Below, piece by piece: positions 1 through 7,200 of a stretch of 11,236 bases of DNA. The notes beneath the pieces are model-generated. The model saw only the letters and a list, made by a program, of their open reading frames with translations, made no database searches and was not told where the DNA came from. The number at the start of each line of letters is the position of its first letter. Positions within the stretch are counted from its first letter, which is position 1. The position numbers were made by a program, and so were the translations under genes. The stretch is from the NCBI GenBank assembly GCA_003024985.2, contig PXIH01S0035546.1, one strand, 5' to 3'. Source of the stretch: Euperipatoides rowelli (Eukaryota > Onychophora > Udeonychophora > Euonychophora > Peripatopsidae).

Positions 1-85
1 GGTTGGCGCTCTTGGTTGGCATTCTACGGTAATAATAAATATTAAATTTTACATTTATAATTATAAAAAAATATTACTATAATAA

Positions 86-235
86 GTTAAGGACTTCCAT
101 GACTTTTAATGCAATGTGAGGGAACAGAAATGCTGTTTGGCCACACCCCTGGCTTCATTTTCATAATGTAGCTAATAGGAAAGTCACCTCCCTCCACCTC
201 CAAACGCATACTGGGTCTCTAGTAGACCTATTATT
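86..235. other. GC-richer island with a short minus-strand frame
   Basis: This stretch is clearly richer in G and C than the surrounding DNA and contains runs such as CCACACCCCTGG and CACCTCCCTCCACCTCC. On the minus strand an ATG at 209 opens a 40-codon frame that ends with TAA at 87-89; it begins MRLEVEGGDF and ends KSHGSP. The contrast with its AT-rich flanks suggests either a fragment of an interspersed repeat or a piece of conserved sequence. I recognise no protein family in the frame and no clear terminal repeats around it. A repeat fragment seems more likely to me than an exon, but neither is shown. Confidence 0.3.
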
Positions 236-356
236 TTTATGCACGTTCAATATAATAACTATACTGCAAATTTATTTGCATTCAATTATATTTTTTGTAA
301 TAATATTTGAGAATTTAAAGTCGATCAAAAACTTTCTTAATATATGGAAAGTATCT

Positions 357-440
357 GATGCGGGCGGATCTTTTTTTTATTTTAAAGAAAATAGCATAAA
401 AAACGATTGACGCGGCAGAAATATTTTGACGCGGGCGGTA
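357..440. repeat. Repeat remnant with GACGCGG boxes
   Basis: Three closely similar CG-rich words lie within 83 bp of otherwise very AT-rich DNA: GATGCGGGCGG at 357-367, GACGCGGCAG at 409-418 and GACGCGGGCGG at 428-438. The DNA between them is A/T homopolymer-like. CpG-rich boxes with this spacing do not arise easily from the local base composition, so this is probably part of an old interspersed repeat. A 65-codon minus-strand frame (315-512) runs through it; I treat that frame as a by-product because its arginine-rich centre is simply the CG boxes read through. The family is not identified and I see no target duplication. Confidence 0.4.
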
Positions 441-632
441 ACCAGAAATGAGATTCAAACTTTTAGTGCCCTTATAACTATTTTGCTTAGAAGATTTTGC
501 ACTGAAATGCATTTTTATCTGAATGATGATAATCTATCTAAATTTTTTATTACTTAATGGTTAATTTTTAAGCTATGTTAACCATGGAATTTTTCCATTT
601 CATCCCGTTTGTTTGTTTTTTTTTTTTAATAT

Positions 633-660
633 CCAATCACTTGATCAGCAAATTTTATAA
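633..660 (+). promoter_or_regulatory. CCAAT box and TATA-like element
   Basis: A CCAAT pentamer lies at 633-637 and TTTTATAA at 653-660, the latter about 36 bp before a well-placed ATG at 696. TATA-to-start spacing would put transcription initiation at roughly 685-690, leaving an extremely short 5' leader. Such words are common in AT-rich DNA, so the assignment rests on their joint spacing to the candidate exon rather than on the motifs alone. Confidence 0.22.
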
Positions 661-695
661 ACAAAGAATAGATTAACCTTTAACAAATAAACAAC

Positions 696-782
696 ATGGC
701 TGATCCTGAACAGCAAAGTGCTGGGTCATACATATTCCATTTTGAGCATTTAATTCAAAAGTATGATTGCAAACAATTATAA
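696..782 (+). CDS. Candidate first coding exon, unknown protein
   Basis: An ATG in good context (ACAACATGGCT, A at -3 and G at +4) opens a 28-codon frame that ends at TAA 780-782. The peptide starts MADPEQQSAG and continues SYIFHFEHLIQK. Its composition, with D, P, E, Q, S, A and G using GC-containing codons, is unlike translated A/T noise. A possible splice donor AAAA|GTATGA at about 761 would end the exon after 65 nt in phase 2, removing the stop. CCAAT and TATA-like words lie just upstream. I recognise no family and could not link it convincingly to a second exon. It could equally be a chance short frame; no homology was checked. Confidence 0.3.
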   Translation: MADPEQQSAGSYIFHFEHLIQKYDCKQL

Positions 783-1535
783 AGAGAAAATATCTACATC
801 TCAGATATTTTCACGACTCAAGTTTTACATGCCAATTTACAATTCTTATATCTGCAGCTAAAAATTCACAGTGGAAGCAATTTTAACTTGTTTTGTTCTC
901 CATTTTTTAAAAANAAATTGCATGAAGTAAACCATGTCTTGGGAAATGTTAAAAAGTTTTAAATGAAATAAACAAGATTTTCAAAACCAACATTATGACT
1001 TATGATCTAGTTCAGTTGTTGCACTAATAATTTTAAAAAAAAATTGCAAATAATTGAAAAAGTTGTTGACGAAGAACAAGCCTTTAATATGATTAATAAA
1101 GCTAGATAGGGTTTATTAAATTACTCGTTGACTACCAATTTTTGTATCACTTAAAGTGTTTCTCTTCTGCATCCTTGTCTACGACTATAAATTAAAATCA
1201 GTTTTAGTAGTTTAAGGTAAAGCCAATCAGCTTTAAAATTTGATGTTGGTATAAACAATTTAATGGGCTAGAAATTCAATGAATTGATGGAAATTTTTTT
1301 TTAATTATATAGAGTAGCAATGATAAATAAATTTAAAAAATATTGAATAAAATATAATCCAATGTATTGAATTTAAAATTTTTCTATTTAGCTCATCTTA
1401 AAACAGTTGTGATTATAATAACAATGAGACCATATACAGTACTTTGATTTAATTTTTTTTACCTTATTGATTATAGGAAGATTGCTTCCCTCTCCCATTG
1501 TACAAAATGCATATTTTCAGTAATCTTATAACCAG
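783..1535. other. AT-rich stretch, no gene seen
   Basis: All six frames are broken every few codons and I find no RNA gene or repeat with clear boundaries. The sequence contains an unresolved base (N) at 914 inside an A-run, a TACAGTA word at 1435-1441, and an intron-like acceptor (TTGATTATAG ending at 1479). If the exon at 696 is real this is probably its first intron. Confidence 0.5.
914..914. other. Ambiguous base N
   Basis: The only non-ACGT symbol in the window sits in an A-run (TTTTTTAAAAANAAATTG). It most likely reflects uncertain homopolymer sequencing in the source assembly and has no biological meaning. Confidence 0.95.
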
Positions 1536-1637
1536 GAGATCATGACCCCCAGAGGAAAAGTCGCAAAAGATATTAAAGGATTTGCAAATGGCTTTGCTAT
1601 AAAAATACATTTTTATTTTAAAATTATTATATATTAA

Positions 1638-2760
1638 AAAAAAACTTTAATGTTTGACATCATAATTACAAGATTGATAAAAAAATATATGGCCTCAAGT
1701 ACTTTTTCCCAAAAATGTTAGCAGGCAGTGGGGGAAATGTTTGCCAAATAAGAATTGAAAACAGTGACAAAAATCTTCTTTTTAAAAAAAAAATTGAGAA
1801 ACAAATGTATAGTTCCACCAAATAGTAATTGAGATCTTTATTTATCTTTTGCTAATCCAAATGGAACAATATAATAAAGGGTTTATTATATACTGTGGGC
1901 AAACCATTAATACTTGAATAGCATATAAATAATCGTTTATTAATGTTAAGTGATGTTTTTATACTTTATAAAGCAAACTGATATATTTTTGTATTTTTAC
2001 AATGAAGTAATCATGTAATGAGTAAGCTGGATTACATTTATAAGGGATTATAATTACTGTCGTTAATTTATGAAAGAAAATTCTTGAGTTTTGAGAGTAA
2101 CAGATTTAATTGAAAACAATTATGTAATGGCTGGAGGGGAATTTGAAAAAATCTAATATTAAATGAGGTTGTAATAATAAAAATCTGTAAATTTTAATCC
2201 TTGGAAATTCCAGATACTGTAGGTGATTTATGTAAGCTACAAAATATCTGTACTTAGTATTTTTTAAAAAGTAAATCTAAAGGAGCTAGAATCAAAGTTA
2301 CAGTATATATAAATCAACAATTTGCAAATCATGATTTTTTTTAATAGATGATGTTAATTAAGAAACATAGTTTCTAGATCCGTAAGTTTAAGGATATTAC
2401 AAACAATGTGTTGAATTATATTAAATGTCAGTCTACTTTTGGTAAGTAAATTATTTTTTGAAAAATCTAAGGGATACATCATTTTCTGCAGACACCCATA
2501 GTCTCAATTCAGATAAATCCTGTGTGTAATAGTTATTAAACTTGGCATATTTTTTTTTAAATAGCTCTGAAAAAAAAATTAAATTATACACTGGTATTAA
2601 TTTTTTTTTTACATATAATAAAATACATTTGTAAAGGAATATTTTTACATTTTAGTAGAGAGAATTTTTTTTTTTTTTTTTTTAATTCTTTCCTTATATT
2701 AGAAAACTGTTAACTTATTAAAAGTATTTTTGATAAATATCTTAATGTATCTTATACCCG
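1638..2760. other. AT-rich stretch, no gene seen
   Basis: This region is dense in A and T runs and has no open frame worth reporting. It holds two motif words, TACTGTA at 2215-2221 and TACAGTA at 2299-2305, and a 19-base T-run near its end. I see no terminal repeats or target duplications. It ends where the 920-bp transposon begins. Confidence 0.5.
2665..2683. repeat. Poly(T) run of 19
   Basis: Nineteen consecutive T residues flanked by GAGAA and AATTC. In animal genomes such a run can be the poly(A) tail of a retroposed element on the minus strand, but no recognisable body is present to the left on the minus-strand reading, so I call it a simple homopolymer. Confidence 0.8.
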
Positions 2761-2764
2761 TTTA

Positions 2765-2832
2765 GGGAGCATTCCAGTTTACTTGCCCCCATACAAGATG
2801 GCACTTCCAGACATAAATTACCGATAATAAGC
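2765..2832 (+). repeat. Left terminal inverted repeat of the 920-bp element
   Basis: The outer 36 bp pair strongly with 3646-3680. The inner part (ATTACCGATAATAAGC, ending at 2832) pairs more loosely with TTTATCGATAAATAGGC read on the opposite strand from the right arm. The decline in match from outside to inside is typical of terminal repeats, where the outer bases are the binding and cleavage site. Confidence 0.8.
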
Positions 2833-2841
2833 AGACACTTT

Positions 2842-2946
2842 TCTAATGTCAAAATATTAAATTATTATATAAATTCAAATATTGAATTATTACTAATAAT
2901 TCCACTTAAAGAATTAATATTATAATTCAATATTAGGGACATTAGA
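2842..2946. repeat. Nested hairpin inside the 920-bp element
   Basis: An outer perfect 9-bp stem pairs TCTAATGTC (2842-2850) with GACATTAGA (2938-2946). Inside it AATATTGAATTAT..TAATTC (2878-2902) pairs with GAATTAATATTATAATTCAATATT (2911-2934) around an 8-base loop CACTTAAA. The whole 105-bp segment could fold into one long imperfect stem. It lies next to the left terminal repeat, where sub-terminal palindromes are common in MITEs. Confidence 0.7.
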
Positions 2947-3092
2947 TATAATATGCTTGTTAATTAACGTGTAATTTATGACTGTTATAATAAAGAATTT
3001 CAACTATCTACTAACCTTAAAACTACAATATCTTATAAATAATTAATATAAAAGAAACAAAACTATTATTATCTAACATGTATTAAATAGCA

Positions 3093-3321
3093 TTAATATT
3101 TTATTACATCTCTAACCTTAACCAACCCCTGAACCCTAACTCCAATTTACGAATGAAATCTCTGATAATCTAGAAATTCAATATCCCTTTTTATATCATT
3201 TTAATATTTTAATACATCTCTAACCTTAACACCCCTGAACCATGACTCCAACTAGGAGTGAAATCTACTTTTTCGCAACCCTAAGATAATCTAGAAGTAC
3301 AATACCCCTTTTTAGATCATT
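3093..3321 (+). repeat. Tandem module inside the 920-bp element, two copies
   Basis: Copy one is 3093-3200 and copy two 3201-3321, each beginning TTAATATTTTA.TACATCTC and continuing with TAACCTTAAC, CCCCTGAACC, GATAATCTAGAA, a CAATA.CCC.TTTTT block and AT.ATTTTAATATTTTA. A third copy starts at 3322 (TTAATATTTTATTAAAAC) and degenerates after about 30 bp. The copies differ by several substitutions and by an extra run near CTTTTTCGCAACCC in copy two, so the duplication is not recent. A related copy lies in the separate small MITE at 5567-5650. Confidence 0.8.
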
Positions 3322-3611
3322 TTAATATTTTATTAAAACAATCTTAACCATTAGTGTAAATCTATTCTAGGAATTTTAAAATCAAAATTCGCTAATTTCT
3401 GCCCTACATAAAAGTGATAAAAACAAGCCAAAGATTTCTGAAAAAATAAGAACATTTCTATTGAACTTTAATACTACCATCACTTAAAACTCAAAAATAT
3501 CTAAAATTAAGATACAATATTCAAAGCAAAATAAAACTAAACTTACCATTAAAATGGGCTGCCATATTAATGCTAAGAATATTTTAATTAGGCATGGTCG
3601 TTAAAATCCAG

Positions 3612-3680
3612 GCCTATTTATCGATAAATAACATAGATGGTCGGTCATCTTGTATGGGGGAAAGAAACTGGAATACTCCC
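3612..3680 (-). repeat. Right terminal inverted repeat of the 920-bp element
   Basis: Inverted partner of the arm at 2765-2832. Just outside it lie CCTG and then TTTATT. If CCTG belongs to the element, its true tip would read CAGGGGGAGT and the left tip would have lost about four bases. CAGG-type tips occur in hAT elements, but the 8-bp duplication expected for hAT is not visible here. Confidence 0.78.
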
Positions 3681-3899
3681 CCTGTTTATTGCAATTCAAT
3701 CCCCCATATTTCTAGAGATTGCTCTATTTACAATGTTTATTTAGTTTGAGTGTTCCTAGTAGATGTTTATTATCTTTGCATGATCTTGGCCTATCAGATT
3801 TTCTTATTGATACAAGATAGTAAAAAAAAGTACAAGTATTGATTTTAACTAGTCTCTAAATGGAGATTACTTTTTCTGATTATGTTTTAAGAGATACAG

Positions 3900-3929
3900 T
3901 TTATATACAATACATGTACTGTATATAAA
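3900..3929. repeat. 30-bp near-perfect palindrome
   Basis: TTTATATACAATACATGTAC followed by TGTATATAAA reads almost the same on both strands; only one base pair of the fifteen fails to match (A at 3910 against C at 3919). It contains one TACTGTA word (3917-3923). A cruciform or a dimeric binding site is possible; no function is known. Confidence 0.8.
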
Positions 3930-4242
3930 ACTTTACACTTGAAGTAATAAATGCTAAAACTTAAATCAGAAATATATTTACAAACAAAACAACATTCAGG
4001 CAATCATTGTGGTGCCCTCTGAGCTGTTTATATAATAGACAAACAATGTAAATCCGTATAATCCAAAAATTTGCAGACACATTTCGATTTATATTAGAGA
4101 AATATCTGAATTTGTAAATTGCAAAAATAAAAAATCTCTCATTTTTTTTTACTATAAATGGAATTTTGCATAATTCAATTACCACACTTAAAAATTTAAT
4201 TTTGCAACAGCAAGTATTATAAAGTTTTTTTAAAAAAATATA
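3930..4242. other. AT-rich stretch, no gene seen
   Basis: No supported gene. A 74-codon minus-strand frame (3961-4185) is rich in I, F, N and K as expected for translated A/T DNA and I do not call it. The stretch lies downstream of the AATAAA signal of the minus-strand exon candidate. Confidence 0.4.
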
Positions 4243-4248
4243 TTTATT
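4243..4248 (-). terminator. Possible poly(A) signal, minus strand
   Basis: On the minus strand AATAAA occurs in the context TTGTAAATAAATATA about 180 bases after the stop codon of the candidate exon at 4426-4691, and it is followed by T-rich DNA. This is a normal 3' UTR length. AATAAA is frequent in DNA this rich in A and T, so the position matters more than the word. Confidence 0.25.
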
Positions 4249-4425
4249 TACAACTTAAATTGCAATATTTAACATATCGCTTCCTTGAATCTTTAAGTCT
4301 GTTCAATTTTCGATGTCTTCCTTAATTATCATTGAAAAAATGATTAATATGTTCTAATTTTGGTCCGGAAAAAAACTTAAAATTTTTTTTTCCTTCAAGT
4401 GCCTTTGCCAAACATTAATCCAGAA

Positions 4426-4691
4426 TCAAGTAGAACTTCCAAATTCAAGTATTTCCATCATTTGACTGTCCCCACAGGGACAAATATTAAATAAATTTCT
4501 CATACTCATCAAAATACAGTATGGTATGTACACAAACACCAAACAATCAGCAATTAATTGATATATAATAGCAAATAAATTATTTTGTTTTGGTTGGATA
4601 AATAAAACAATTGGTAAGAAGTATGGCACATAATATGACAATTTGAATCTTGCTGTGAACAAGAATGTGGTGATGTAAGGCAAAAAAAGAC
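4426..4691 (-). CDS. Candidate terminal coding exon, membrane-type peptide
   Basis: A minus-strand frame is open from about 4817 to a TGA at 4426-4428. A splice acceptor (TCAATTAAAGGTACTCTTACAG) ends at 4692, so an exon would start at 4691 in phase 1. The peptide starts GLFLPYITTFLF and ends MMEILEFGSST. Codon choice looks genuine: third positions are mixed (TAC, ATC, ACC, TTC, GTG, GAC) and the segment is visibly GC-richer than its flanks. It holds two or three hydrophobic stretches (about FLPYITTFLF, YYVPYFLPIVLFI and IIYQLIADCLVFVYIPYCIL) and ends with a cysteine pair, CPCGD. This would suit the C-terminal membrane helices of a multi-pass protein. I recognise no family. An unspliced 109-codon frame from ATG 4755 is the alternative; chance is the third option. 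Confidence 0.35.
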
Positions 4692-4759
4692 CTGTAAGAG
4701 TACCTTTAATTGATTTGGATAACATATTACTTTTTTTTAATAAAATTAACATCATAGTT

Positions 4760-5240
4760 ATTAGAATAAAAAATCTGAAAATGGAAATAATTCTAAAATA
4801 ATGTTTGCTTTATATAAACTTACACTAAGAATGTCTACGAATAAATGATATTCATTTTGCTTTTAGCCGAACCCTTCTTCAGTACACAATTTTTGATAGA
4901 ATTTTTAGCCAAATAACCTAATAAAAGATTCCTTGTTATTACAGGCATTAGAATAAACAAAATCACTAAGTGGAAATACATTACATCATTTATAAAATTG
5001 AAAAAAGATATTGCTTCAAAATCTTGACAAGAATGATTAAGAAGAAATGTTTTGCATATTCACCCCTAATTCATTATGCCCATCTTTAGTATAATTTTTA
5101 ACCAAATCAATTTGCATAAATGTTTTTATTACGGTATATGAATAAATAAAATGTGATTTTTGTGCAGCATATACTGTATATTTATGAAAATGTCTGATTC
5201 AGATAATTGAGACATTAAGTCTAGATATATTTGAATCAAA
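4760..5240. other. Stretch without a clear gene
   Basis: The minus strand has a consensus donor-like GTAAGT at 4823-4818, but the frames before it do not join the downstream exon in phase. A GC-richer patch at 4866-4883 (GCCGAACCCTTCTTCAG) has no assigned role. TACTGTA occurs at 5172-5178. Confidence 0.4.
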
Positions 5241-5304
5241 GGAACTTTAGTATATATACAGTATATGTGTGTATTGTATACACACACACATACACTAAAG
5301 TTCC
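5241..5304. repeat. 64-bp hairpin with TG/CA arms
   Basis: GGAACTTTAGT (5241-5251) is perfectly inverted as ACTAAAGTTCC (5294-5304). Inside, TGTGTGTAT pairs with ATACACACA around the loop TGT, with an unpaired bulge on the left arm. The arms end in a short TG/CA repeat. Folded as RNA this gives an 11-bp outer stem, an asymmetric internal loop and an inner stem of about 9 bp. It may be a small MITE remnant or simply an inverted microsatellite; a precursor of a small RNA is possible but unsupported. Confidence 0.7.
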
Positions 5305-5442
5305 AATGTATATATTGCCAAATATATGGTACATATACAGTACATGTATATACTGTGTTCGGACAGTATTTTAATTTAATATACTAATAAGGGTAGAGGG
5401 TGTCCGTTAATTAGTTCAATTACATTTGAGACTATTCTTGCT

Positions 5443-5450
5443 ACTCTTTG
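5443..5450. repeat. Target site duplication, left copy
   Basis: ACTCTTTG directly precedes the left tip of the 241-bp MITE and is repeated exactly at 5692-5699 directly after the right tip. An exact 8-bp duplication is the signature of hAT (and also P) superfamily insertion. Confidence 0.88.
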
Positions 5451-5489
5451 GGTCAGATCTGTTATCTGCTCAACAGCATAACGTTAGGA

Positions 5490-5499
5490 GTCACGTGAC
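5490..5499. promoter_or_regulatory. GTCACGTGAC E-box palindrome
   Basis: A perfect 10-bp palindrome with CACGTG at its centre lies inside the small MITE. GTCACGTGAC is the consensus of the E-box class bound by MiT/TFE and USF-type bHLH-zipper proteins, known in vertebrates as the CLEAR element. Whether it is bound here is unknown; a copy carried by a dispersing element could seed such sites around the genome. Confidence 0.5.
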
Positions 5500-5566
5500 A
5501 ACTAAACGTAGTAGTGTGTGGAATTACTATTTTTTCTCGCTGATTTTAGTATATTTTCTTTACAGT

Positions 5567-5650
5567 CCTAACCTTACCGTAACCCTGAACCCTAGGATAA
5601 TCTAGAGTTGAAATAATCCTTTACTGAGCGCCGAATTTGATCATTTCAAC
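5567..5650 (+). repeat. Copy of the CTAACCTTA module in the small MITE
   Basis: CCTAACCTTACCGTAACCCT, then GAACCCTAGGATAATCTAGA and a TTTGATCATTT ending follow the same order as CTAACCTTAACC, CTGAACCCTAA, GATAATCTAGAA and TAGATCATTTT in the tandem module at 3093-3321. Spacing differs by small indels. The two host elements have unrelated terminal repeats. Confidence 0.65.
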
Positions 5651-5691
5651 TTCTGTCAGCCATATTGGTGGGCAGATAACTGATCTTGACC

Positions 5692-5699
5692 ACTCTTTG
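5692..5699. repeat. Target site duplication, right copy
   Basis: Exact second copy of ACTCTTTG, immediately after the last base of the right terminal repeat of the 241-bp MITE. Confidence 0.88.
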
Positions 5700-6900
5700 A
5701 TACTACTTTATAAAACAAAATGTTTTTAAATTGTTGATGTTTCTTAGAATTTTAAAACATTGCTTGTATTTTTTGATTGAGATAGTCGATTTTAATAATG
5801 AACGGTACCTACTTTTTATTATGCATGTGACTACTGGTCATCCTTATTATGTGACACGCTAACTTATATGAGTTGAATTTATTTCAAGTCTTATAAAAAG
5901 AATTGTTACTTATTGGTTTATTTCTGTTGTTTTCATCATTTTCAAATGATTTGAGTGTTCTGAAAGACCATGCAAAAATCTGAGGATTAACCAAAATAAT
6001 AAACATCTCTAGGCTACTCCTATATTGATTTCCATATACTGTTTATATTTTTGTTAATGCAAGATTTGCACTGCTCTGAGTTAAAATAATTGCATTATGG
6101 AACTTAAATAAAATAATATTCTCTCTGTTAAAATATTAAAAAATATTTCATGTATGAACAGTCATTGAGTTATTAAGTTACTGTATATAAATAAAAGGAA
6201 GTTCTTTCCCTTTCAGGGAAAAATTATTGGAAAATTTAGCTTGTTAAAAATTCAATTGTATTTTTAATTTGTTCATTACTGACAATTATTCAATTTTTTA
6301 TCTTATATTTTACATTTATCTTTTTTTTTTGTCTAACTGGAATCAGATCTTATAATAGTTTAATTTATTTATCAGGATTTTTTTAAAAATGATAATCTAT
6401 TTATAACAAACATTTTGTACATTTCTTCTTCAAAGTATTTTCATTTTATTTCCTTCCTTTTCTCAGGAATAATGTTTGTTGATTAGAAAGTTTATAATTC
6501 TGTCATATTAAAACATTTGGTCTCCTAACCGTCTTTTTCTTATATATGTCCCTCTCCCCCTTCCAAACTACAATAGTGTGTTTATGGTGCCTTCTTGAAA
6601 AGCCATTAATTTTTCACCATTTCCTCATCTATTTATTTGAATTAAAATCCTTCTGTGTTTTCTAGAATATTTCTTTGTTGTAATGTTTTCATTTTATTAT
6701 AAACTGTGCATGTTTTAACAGAGGTGAATGGGGAGTTAAACCTTGACTTTTATTTAAAATTTACTTCCTTATTTCATGATTAATGCATTTGCTAGAAATG
6801 TAACACACAATGTCATTTTTTTTTCATTATTTTTTAAAATGGGTTTTCTGCATATTCTGTATGTTTTATAAACTCTTCTTTACATCATAAATTTTTATAG

Positions 6901-6914
6901 ATACAGTACTGTAT
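6901..6914. repeat. Perfect palindrome ATACAGTACTGTAT
   Basis: Fourteen bases read identically on both strands. It is two inverted, overlapping copies of the TACTGTA/TACAGTA word that is over-represented across the window, and so the clearest dimeric form of that motif. Confidence 0.85.
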
Positions 6915-7050
6915 TTTTATCCATTTTAACTATTGTCCATAGGGCCTGAATATAAAGTTTATAATTATTAGCAATTTTTTTTATTACAAGATTTGGTTTG
7001 AATAAATTTATAAAAATTATCCCATTTTTTTTTTTTAGATTTTTATACTG

Positions 7051-7073
7051 TCATATTGAAAACTTCAATATGA
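7051..7073. repeat. Perfect 10-bp hairpin
   Basis: TCATATTGAA is inverted exactly as TTCAATATGA with a three-base loop AAC. It stands in T-rich DNA without an adjoining gene. It is not followed by a T-run in a way that would suggest a terminator, and terminators of this type would not be expected in an animal genome. Confidence 0.75.
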
Positions 7074-7200
7074 ATTCTTTTTAGGCTATATTTAATCAAT
7101 TTTTAGAAAAAAAAATGGTTTGAAAATGGAAATCTTGTGTATACTGCAATGGGTGTTTCAAATAATTTTTTATTTCTTTGTTACAAAAAGTGCTAAAAAA

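Larger units (their letters stand above)
2765..3684. mobile_element. Non-autonomous DNA transposon (MITE-like), 920 bp
   Basis: The two ends are inverted copies of each other. The left end starts GGGAGCATTCCAGTTT and continues to CCCCCATACAAGATG by 2800. The right end, read on the opposite strand from 3680, starts GGGAGTATTCCAGTTT and also reaches CCCCCATACAAGATG at 3646. I count about 32 matches in 36 positions with one indel, and weaker similarity continues to about 68 bp. TTTA precedes the left end (2761-2764) and follows CCTG at the right end (3685-3688), which may be a target duplication with the left tip eroded; this point is uncertain. The interior carries a nested hairpin and a tandem module and no transposase, so the element must be moved by another element's enzyme. 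The superfamily is undecided. Confidence 0.85.
5451..5691. mobile_element. Complete 241-bp hAT-like MITE
   Basis: The left end GGTCAGATCTGTTATCTGCT is inverted at the right end, which read on the minus strand from 5691 begins GGTCAAGATCAGTTATCTGC. The arms match over about 26 positions with one inserted A and a few substitutions. Both sides are bordered by the exact 8-bp duplication ACTCTTTG, so both tips are defined to the base. The interior is too short for a transposase. It contains a GTCACGTGAC palindrome and a copy of the module seen in the 920-bp element. The 8-bp duplication points to the hAT superfamily by established rule, although the GG tip is not the commonest hAT tip. Intact ends and duplication suggest the insertion is not very old. 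Confidence 0.9.
5700..7200. other. T-rich stretch, no gene seen
   Basis: The plus strand is markedly T-rich over most of this stretch, with several pyrimidine tracts, and no frame is coding-like. A strong acceptor-like TTTATTTCCTTCCTTTTCTCAG ends at 6466, but all three frames stop within about 20 bases after it. The stretch contains TACTGTA at 6179-6185 and a palindrome and hairpin listed separately. It could be intron or intergenic sequence. Confidence 0.5.

Noticed and set aside
1-20. GGTTGGC repeated at 1-7 and 14-20
   Set aside because: Two 7-bp copies at the window edge are too short to interpret without the left flank.
315-512. 65-codon minus-strand reading frame
   Set aside because: It runs across the GACGCGG repeat remnant; the arginine-rich part is the CG boxes in translation. 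More likely repeat than gene.
1524-1637. Plus-strand frame with MTPRGKVAKDIKGFANGFA-like peptide after an AACCAG acceptor
   Set aside because: Part of it looks coding-like, but it has no donor, turns into A/T-type residues before its stop and does not join the exon at 696 in phase.
3111-3292. CCCTAA-like strings suggesting interstitial telomere repeats
   Set aside because: The strings are irregular (CTAACCTTAACC, GAACCCTAAC) and repeat as part of a module of about 110 bp inside a MITE, not as tandem TTAGGG hexamers.
4818-4837. Minus-strand consensus donor GTAAGT after a short frame NEYHLFVDILS
   Set aside because: The frame has no credible acceptor and its phase does not match the acceptor at 4692.
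6440-6466. Strong polypyrimidine tract and AG resembling a splice acceptor
   Set aside because: All three frames stop within about 20 bases downstream, so no coding exon follows.
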